Origin: Phlebotomus papatasi | Lineage: Eukaryota > Arthropoda > Insecta > Diptera > Psychodidae | Length of the DNA: 64,000 bases | Direction of reading: 5' to 3' | Assembly (NCBI RefSeq): GCF_024763615.1 | Contig: NC_077222.1 | Coordinates: forward strand, 97,869,417-97,933,416 | Shown here: positions 57,709 through 64,000 of the stretch, in pieces | Layout: every line of letters begins with the position of its first letter | How positions within the stretch are numbered: the stretch's first letter is position 1 | Notes under the pieces: model-generated | Databases searched by the model: none | The model's input: only the letters and a program-made list of their open reading frames with translations | Told to the model about the DNA's origin: nothing | Position numbers and translations under genes: made by a program

Positions 57709-58499
57709 TACAGTATATCTACTGTATTTTAAGGGTAAAATTAACATGAAAAAGTGTAACTTTATCACCTAATACACCTAAAAAGCATACTATTTATACC
57801 GATTTCAGATCAATACTGCAGGGTAAAATAAATATTTCTGGAATGTTATTTTAACTTTTTCGGATTTCTCTCAGTGACCCTATAGCAAATAGCTGGAGAC
57901 TGGCAAAAAATACCCTAGATTCGTTCAACCTTGTACTTTGCAATTACGTACAAACATAAGACTCTTTATGGGACACCGGTGTTCCAATCGTCCTTAAAGG
58001 GTTAAAAGGCTCTAGAGACCGTATTTGTCAACCGAATGGCATCATGTTTTAGGCTTGTTGGAAAGGTCTTGGAATTCTTGATAATCCTAAATCGGTTCTA
58101 GTCGGTTATGAGCCGGTAATAAACCTATAAGTATTTTTTATCAGAAAATCATTTGTATTACTCTTAAGCTGTTTTCCGAAATTTTTTGAGTAATTCATAA
58201 ATTGGATAAACCCGATTGTGAAACCTTTACATATTTTCCAGAGTACAAAATTGTAAATCGACTTAGAATAGAATGGAATGGAGTCATCGCATTGTTCTCA
58301 AAAAAATTTTTCCCGAAAGAAAACTTCTTCTGTTTACGATAATTTCTTGGTTAAATAACAGTTTGGCCAAAACCTCTTCCTCTTGTCCACCTGAGTGCCC
58401 ACAAAAACAACTTGAACTACTTAAGTTCAATCGAGTGTCAATGGAACTTTACCCTCTCAAAATGGTCACCGTGAGAATCCTAATTCCTATAAACAAAGT

Positions 58500-59600
58500 G
58501 GATGCTTGTTACAGGACGTTTTTATGAGCGAGAGCAATTATATTGATCTTCTTGCTTTGCTGCAGCTGCGATATATGAATGAAGGAAGCATTTGGGCTCT
58601 CGCGTGTGTGCGCGCGACAAAACACGAATACTGTGTAAGTGTAGTGGATTCTATCTCTCTCTCGCGCACTTTTCCTTCACATACGCCCCTGCGTATGTGT
58701 GCGCGAGAGAGGAGAGAATCTCCTCTCTTGCTGACAACATTGAAAACACAAATTTTTAACATAATTGCGTCCGCACACGTAAATTCTCGACATTTTAGGT
58801 GTGAGGTGAGAAAAAATCACATCACCCATTCAAATTCTCAATGAAAAGCCTAGGAAAATGCTACTTGGGGGGATTTGAGGAGGAAGGTTTTGGGCAGGTT
58901 TGAGATACTTCCGGGCGGGTCTGCAGATGGAAAAAGTTGGGAAATGCGAATGGGGTAGGAGAGAAGGGGGTAAAGGGGAGAAAACAAGGTAGCCAGGAGG
59001 AATTTGTTTAGGGTTTTTTTGGGATTGAAGGGATGCAGGATGCTGGAAGGTAGTGGATCCGTTGGAATTGGGTCCGGGAGGAAGATACAGTGAGGTAGTG
59101 TTGGAAGCAAGGTGAAGGCAATCGAGCTTGATGCTGCTGATGGCGCTTTCTCCGATGGAAAGAAAGGCCACTTCTCTGCATCACGAGCAAGAAGATCGTC
59201 TCGAGATGGAGTAAAGCACAAGCTTGCCAATTCTCTCAAGCAAATGGTCAGTTTTCGGGCCATCTCAGGTGGCCAGGCGAGTGAGAGAGAAGGTGAGAAA
59301 AACGTGAAGTCGCGCGAGTCTTCCGTTTGTGCCAATTTTGGAGGAGAGAGAGACTGCGTGAGAAAAGCCCAAAAAGAGACTTTTCTGCCCTCAAAAATCT
59401 CCCCAGAAAAACCTTTCCGGGTGCATTGAAAAGTGTTCCAGGTGATGTACCATGGGTAGAAGATGGTGGTAAGTACCTGATTTATCCAAAGACTGTCTGC
59501 GATTCATTGATATGAGTGTGACAGGAGGAATTCGGCGCCCAGGAATTTGTTCACTTTCCAGGCCACACCGAATCACATTTCACTTTTTTTCTGTCCAATG
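58500..59600. promoter_or_regulatory. GC-richer block, candidate promoter/5' exon between BICRA and the hydrolase gene
   Basis: Non-repetitive sequence with CT/GA tracts (58655-58720), CpG-containing strings (GTGTGTGCGCGCGAC) and overlapping frames on both strands. The frame on the minus strand (MARKLTICLRELASLCF...) and the one on the plus strand (MKAIELDAADGAFSDGKKGH...) cannot both be real, and neither is recognised. A strong plus-strand donor AAGATGGTGGTAAGT lies at 59461-59475. It could include an untranslated exon of either neighbour. Confidence 0.35.
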
Positions 59601-59778
59601 CGCACATACAGGAGAACACTGAGATTGCACACAACATCATCCCAATCTGCAGCATTCATTTTTCACTGTAGCACATCATTTTTTTCAGATACACTCACTA
59701 TTTTTATTATTATTAGTTATTGCTCTTGTGGCAGAATGTGTTGCTGTCATTTGCTCCACCAACACTTCACTATCTCGC

Positions 59779-59827
59779 AGTTGGCTGCCATGGAACGCGC
59801 ACCATTTTGGCACCGGTTGGCTGCCAT
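59779..59827. promoter_or_regulatory. Paired GTTGGCTGCCATG motifs upstream of the hydrolase
   Basis: GTTGGCTGCCATG occurs twice, about 36 bp apart, 90-140 bp before the start codon. GCCAT cores resemble YY1/Pho sites. If transcribed, the ATGs would also open short upstream reading frames (one encodes MNKCH then stop). Confidence 0.4.
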
Positions 59828-59916
59828 GAACAAATGTCACTAGAAAATCCCGTGACCTTGGTTTGTTTGTGCGTATATTTTTTTCCGCAAATTTTCCTCT
59901 GAAAACCATCAAAACA

Positions 59917-60438
59917 ATGGCCCGGCAACTGGCAAGACTTGGTCAGTTGGACATCAAGAAGACCCTCTTCTTGCTGTGCGACATACAGGATAAATTCAAG
60001 CCCGGCATGAAGCTTTTCGATCAAATGGTGAACAACAGCAAGAAGTTGGTAAGAGTTCAGAGGCCTATTCGCCATAACAGATTTCTGTTATTCTATTTTA
60101 ACTCATTTTAAGGTTTATCTTTATTGCCGTCATATTCACTATCTTATCACCAAATTTCTAATATTTTTTCCCTTGGGGATTTTCAGGTTGCTGCCAGCAA
60201 ACATTTGGACGTTCCTCTGATCGTTTCCGAGCACTATCCCGAGAAACTGGGCAGGATTGTGAAGGATCTGGATGTTAGTCATGCCAAAATGGTCTACGGG
60301 AAGACACTGTTCAGCATGGCAACTCCTGAGATGAAGAACAAGGTCAAGGAGCTCTTCCCGAATGATTTGGAGTCGATTGTCCTCTTCGGATTGGAATCCC
60401 ACATTTGCCTGGAACAGACGGCCGTTGATATGTGTGAC
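59917..60438 (+). CDS. Isochorismatase-domain (cysteine hydrolase) protein, exons 1-2
   Basis: Exon 1 is 59917-60048 (ATG in AACAATGG, donor GTAAGA). Exon 2 is 60187-60438 (acceptor CTTGGGGATTTTCAG, donor GTAAGT). Both junctions are phase 0; 128 residues are visible of a family length near 200. The catalytic triad of the isochorismatase fold can be assigned: D22 in FLLCDIQDKF, K83 in VYGKTLFSM, and C118 in GLESHICLEQTAVDM. These animal proteins (ISOC1/ISOC2 type) are presumed hydrolases with poorly defined substrates; some are mitochondrial or peroxisomal. The last ~70 residues are not in 60439-64000, where the sequence is mostly TE-derived, so the third exon is probably outside the window. 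It lies head-to-head with the presumed BICRA 5' region. Confidence 0.9.
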
Positions 60439-60454
60439 GTAAGTTGATGATCAT

Positions 60455-60830
60455 GATCCTGTAGGAGAATTCTGTAACAGTATGACAATATCTGATGGTA
60501 AATTCTTGTCGAGATTTTCCTCTGTTTGCGAAATAGAGCCCGACTGGTGGGTTCCCTTCCCTGTTCGGGGGAAATTCATATTTCCCGCCTTTCGCTCCTA
60601 GCCGAGGCCTTATACAGGCTTCAGATCTAAGGCTTAGACATGGCTTAACTGTTATAATTTTTCTTAGTGAAGATATTTTGTAAAATTTGACTTAGGATTG
60701 GATTATTAGGGACAAATGGCTTATTTCATTCTGAAAGAGCAATAAAATTGGTTCCCATTTGGAATTCTAAGACCCTCGAGAACAGGCTAAACTTCTAGTC
60801 TGCAGACCGCTTTACTGACGGTATAGTTCT
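60455..60830. mobile_element. MITE relics in intron 2 of the hydrolase gene
   Basis: CTGTAGGAGAATTCTGTAAC at 60460 is one end of the family seen at 13108 and 42972. From about 60614 (GGCTTCAGATCTAAGGCTTA) to 60817 (TCTAGTCTGCAGACCG) lies a relative of the 42996-43188 element. Confidence 0.68.
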
Positions 60831-61014
60831 GTTGCCCGCTGTATGGGGGATTAGCTGACAGGATGTCAGTCGGTAACATGGCCTGGAAGTGTTCGGATGG
60901 GGGCACAGAGCTAAGTCGTTTCCCGGCAATTGGTCGCGATAAGCCTTGGTCTCCCTAAGGAATCTTTCAGAGCAAAAGCCCAACAACTGCAAGATGGTAA
61001 ATTCGGAAGATTAT

Positions 61015-62172
61015 TACAGTGGGACCTCGATAGAGTCAACTAATTATTTCCAGGTCTGTTGACTCCATTAGATTCGATGACTATCGGAGTCCGAAAAAAA
61101 ACCCATTAAAATGTGAAATTTTGATATAAAGGGGTATTATTTTATTTTTGTACTAGATAATCGATAAATCTAACACTATAGTAGAATATTTTATTTAATT
61201 AACTCATAAATTCTGCACCCTCTGGTCCAAACAAAGTCGTGTAGGGTAGAGTCAGTACTTTTTCGCCAGTAAGCACTTTTTCGCCACCTACAAATAAAAT
61301 CACTTTTTCAGGGAATTATGAGCTCATGGAACTACGAAATGACTATTACTTCGTAACCTCTAGTCCAACGGATCAGAAAACCATAACTGGTGCTCCACCG
61401 ACTAGATTATTTGCAAGTTAATTGAAGAAATTGTCGACAAGGTGAACAGTCACCAAAAAAATATGGAGGTCTTAATAAACTTGTCAACGCTCAGACAAAT
61501 TGTCTTGCAATATTTTATGTTTTTGCAGTACAGTATTTGATATTTTTTCACTGAAAGTCACTTTGTTATTAACTAAGCTTTGCTCTGATATCATTATTTA
61601 ATAATGTTTTCCAAAAAATAAAGAAATACGGATGTGGTGAAATAGGGCTTACTTTTTTCGGTTGTGTAAGTACTTTTCGCCACTCATTTTTCCAAGCATT
61701 TTACAAGTGGCGCACCTCGCGGAATTTAGTTGAAACAGACGTAATTGTCAATTGATTTTTGTCGCAAACAAAAAATGTGCAAAAAATCATTCGAAATACT
61801 CTAATAATTGTCTAATATAGGTGTTAAATAAGAAAAGTACTGTGCAATGTACTTTTGCGGGTTTTCGAAAGCTGCTGTTTCTTAAAAATCAATTAAAAAC
61901 AAGTGGCGAAAAAGTGCTTACACAGTGGCGGAAAAGTGTTTACAAAGTGGCGAAAAGTACTGAAACATGCATTGTTGCAGGAAATGTATTTTTTCAACTA
62001 GATGCCCAAAAATTCCCGGAAAGTCTCCTGGTTCATTAGAGAGACAATGCTTCAAAGCACTTGTACAGAAAATTTCTTTTTATTTCGACAAAAATTGTAA
62101 GAATTACAAGGGTACAAAACCTTAAGGTGGCGAAAAGGGCTTACTCTACCCTATTTGGCAAAAGTTAGAGAT
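61015..62172. mobile_element. CAGTGGGACCTCGATAG element, copy 2, split by a TA element
   Basis: It begins TACAGTGGGACCTCGATAGA and aligns with 29786 onward. Alignment stops at GTCGTGTA (61243) and resumes at TATTTGGCAAAAGTTAGAGA (62152). The sibling reads TCGTATATTTGGGCAAAAG without interruption. Confidence 0.82.
61242..62153. mobile_element. ~910-bp TA-flanked element with GTGGCGAAAAGTG motifs, copy 2
   Basis: TAGGGTAGAGTCAGTACTTT to GGGCTTACTCTACCCTA. GTGGCGAAAAAGTGCTTAC, GTGGCGGAAAAGTG and GTGGCGAAAAGTAC are repeated near 61900-61965. Same family as 56249-57155. A 72-codon frame inside is not recognisable. Confidence 0.8.
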
Positions 62173-62652
62173 TAACTCTTTCGCGTCACACTTTTATTCA
62201 GCAAGTGAATTAATGTAAAATTGAGTTTTCCTAATGCTTTATGATCAAATATAATAATTCTGATTATTATATTAAGATATTTTCCTTCTGGATTTCACAA
62301 AGAAAAACAATGTCCCAAAATTGAGAGTAGTTTATTATATCAAAATATGAAATATACAATCTTTGGATATTATATTTTGTGTTTCTAAAGAACTTTTTGC
62401 TGAAAAAAATAAATGAATATAAAAAATTTTGAAAAAGAAAAGTCATTTCACAAAGTTCGAAATTAGTGATTTTTGATCTCAAATATTTTCTTTTCCTGAA
62501 TTATCTGGAGTCTTGAGAAAATTAGCCAAGAATCTTATATTCTTCTATTACGATGTCGTGCACAAAACGATAGATTTTAATTAATGTAAATAGTCAAAAA
62601 AAAACTTTTTTTCCCCGGGTCATATATGACCCTAATGACGTGAAAGGGATAA
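62172..62652. mobile_element. TTAA MITE with GGGTCATATATGACCC
   Basis: TTAACTCTTTCGCGTCACAC to TAATGACGTGAAAGGGATAA. The palindrome sits next to the right end. The right TTAA has changed to ATAA or overlaps the neighbouring direct repeat. Confidence 0.72.
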
Positions 62653-62735
62653 GCCTTTGTCCCCCTAAGGATTTTTTCAGAACAAAAGCCTAACTGCAAA
62701 AGGGTAAATTCGGAAGTTTATTATTTATTTTGACG

Positions 62736-62957
62736 TAGGGTCAAAGGAACACGTCTTCGACAGGGAACCCCTATTGATACTTTTTTCAAAATCTTGAAAT
62801 TTATTTAAAATATCTAATAAATTGTAAAAATTACGATTTTTCCTTAGTCTACATTTTCTGATAAGGATATGTGTTCAAATTTCGTATGGTACAGAGTAGG
62901 GTGTCAATAAGTACTGACACGACTTTTTAAAGTGTCAATAGGTGTTCCTTTCACCCT
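62736..62957. mobile_element. TAGGGTCAAAGG MITE, copy 2
   Basis: TAGGGTCAAAGGAACACGTC to GGTGTTCCTTTCACCCTA, inverted ends, TA-flanked. Matches 45029-45262. Confidence 0.83.
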
Positions 62958-63210
62958 AGGAGTTTTTTTTTCTATTTTTGTACATTTTTCAGCTTACAAA
63001 TTTTTATTCTGATTACATTGTGTAAGGGAGGTTATCGAGTCATCAAATTTTGATTGGCTTCATATTAAGAACATAGACGCAGATAGGCATCATAAGGAAC
63101 GTGTCATACTTAAAAAGTGCTAATTTTTTTTTCTTTTAAAATAAAGCACTTAATGATTTTATAAAGGGTATTAAGGGCATTAGATAAAGCTGATTCCAGA
63201 ACGAGCAAAA

Positions 63211-63283
63211 GCAGCGGTGGCGCAGCGGGCTAGCGCATGGTGTTTATAACGCAAAGGTCTCGAGTTCGATTCTTGCTTTGGTC
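63211..63283 (+). tRNA. tRNA-Ile(UAU)-like sequence, probably a pseudogene or SINE head
   Basis: GTGGCGCAGCGGGCTAGCGC gives a perfect D stem and a consensus A box. The anticodon loop is TTTATAA (anticodon UAU). GAGTTCGATTC is a consensus B box. These resemble insect tRNA-Ile(UAU) base for base over long stretches. The acceptor stem (GCAGCGG against TTTGGTC) does not pair, and the anticodon stem has a mismatch, so it is unlikely to be functional. A T-run terminator follows at about 63309. Confidence 0.55.
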
Positions 63284-63299
63284 TTTTATTGTTTACTTT

Positions 63300-64000
63300 T
63301 TCATCGTGTTTTTTTTTTAATTTACTTTTTTATTGCGTTTTTGTATATCAGTGACCGTAACTTTTCATTAATGAAGCAATATTTGCTGCTTTGTACTGTA
63401 ATATAATATCTATGTTTGACTAAAGGATTTTTTTAAAGCTCTTCTATGCGTCTGTTGGTTTTACTGAAGTTGTTTAAAGGAAAAAAATAAGATTTTTTCC
63501 ATACATGTTTTCATTCCTCCTAGAAAAGGACGGCTTTTCTAAAAAAAAAATCTAACCATATGTTTTTACTTTCTCTGTGGCTTTTTAGATTTTCGTTATA
63601 AATCCTTAAATATCCTTTAATTTTGTGTAAAAGATTACGTGACAACTTCCTTTTTTTAGAAAAATATATTACTGAATAAATCTATTACTGAAATTACGTT
63701 ATAAAATGAAAGGAAAAATAGTTGCGAAATATTTGCCTATTTTTACACTTTTTTTTTAAATTTGTGAATGAAGAACAGTAAGGGCAACAGTCTTGCCTTG
63801 CCCTCCCCTCATTGCGCTTTTAATTGTTTTTGAGTTTTTATAAGCTCATTTTTGTATTGACTCTGCACAAACGATCAGTAAAACATCAAATTTGACAAGT
63901 TGTTACGGTTGCGTTTTTCAATTTAAAAAAATATATTTAAATTTCATCTCCTATAATTTTATAGGATTGAATCGGAGAGTGGGAGAAGCAGGGAATTGCT
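63300..64000. other. AT-rich sequence at the right edge
   Basis: No gene or repeat recognised. If the hydrolase gene continues, this would be intron. Confidence 0.4.

Larger units (their letters stand above)
57154..57876. mobile_element. CACTGAGA MITE split by a CAGTAGACTCTC MITE
   Basis: CATTGAGAAAAAAACGAGGG at the left and GGATTTCTCTCAGTG at the right. Both outer parts align with 13490-13741. The intervening 57222-57708 is an inserted element. Confidence 0.85.
55892..58005. mobile_element. TTAA element (reverse of 8111-9385) filled with other elements
   Basis: Left end TTAACTCTTTAACGACAAGA, right end ATCGTCCTTAAAGGGTTAA. Both end segments align in reverse with 8111-9385. Everything between about 56249 and 57876 is inserted: where the sibling reads ATGGCG...AGCTTAAATAATTACTAC-like sequence (in this orientation), this copy is interrupted and resumes at CCTATAGCAAATAGCT. 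The two insertions are listed separately. Confidence 0.8.
60939..62730. repeat. ~80-bp direct repeats flanking a TE cluster
   Basis: GATAAGCCTTGGTCTCCCTA and on to GGTAAATTCGGAAGATTATT (60939-61015) is matched by GATAAGCCTTTGTCCCCCTA to GGTAAATTCGGAAGTTTATT (62648-62725). The TE cluster 61015-62650 lies exactly between the two. Confidence 0.82.

Noticed and set aside
58850..59429. Overlapping frames on both strands (minus 161 residues, plus 105 residues)
   Set aside because: Mutually exclusive, neither recognised; better explained as a GC-richer regulatory or untranslated region.
61821..62039. 72-residue plus-strand frame inside a TA element
   Set aside because: No resemblance to a transposase and absent from the sister copy at 56249-57155.

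Overview
The window looks like insect nuclear DNA, most likely from a nematoceran dipteran (a sand-fly-like genome would fit, but the species cannot be fixed from sequence alone). Reasons: spliced genes with short GT-AG introns, a 7tm_6 insect odorant receptor, a BEL/Pao retrotransposon, AT-rich non-coding DNA, and a dense load of small inverted-repeat elements (MITEs). No operon, ribosome binding site, phage or CRISPR structure is present.

Layout. 1-2739: 3' part of a BEL/Pao retrotransposon (RNase H tail, integrase, C-terminal domain) and its 3' LTR, which carries a 204-bp tandem duplication. 2740-6200: inverted-repeat elements and simple motifs inside an SRBD1 intron. 6205-7327 (minus): first two exons of an SRBD1/Tex-type nucleic-acid-binding protein; later exons lie left of the window. 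8000-10400: nested TEs and a broken non-LTR gag. 11053-12425 (plus): an apparently intact three-exon odorant receptor. 12550-26840: a MITE-rich intergenic block with T-rich unique DNA and a degenerate tandem array.

26999-46912 (minus): most of a BICRA/BICRAL (GLTSCR1) homologue, the defining subunit of the non-canonical (GBAF/ncBAF) SWI/SNF complex. Six exons are visible, including one of 4.9 kb coding Q/T/S-rich sequence and two short exons carrying the GLTSCR1 domain. The extreme N-terminus was not found. 47000-59600: its probable 5' intron or promoter region, with GAGA tracts, a ten-unit ~200-bp satellite, a tandem array of palindromes and a four-deep transposon nest. 59917-60438 (plus): the first two exons of an isochorismatase-domain hydrolase; the rest lies beyond more TEs or outside the window. 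60460-63290: further nested elements and a tRNA-Ile(UAU)-like sequence.

The host genes have unrelated roles (RNA/transcription, olfaction, chromatin remodelling, small-molecule hydrolysis) and nothing suggests they act together. The most informative content is the TE stratigraphy: several element families occur both filled and empty inside this one window, so target sites and insertion order can be read directly. I did not find a clearly new enzymatic or defence system.
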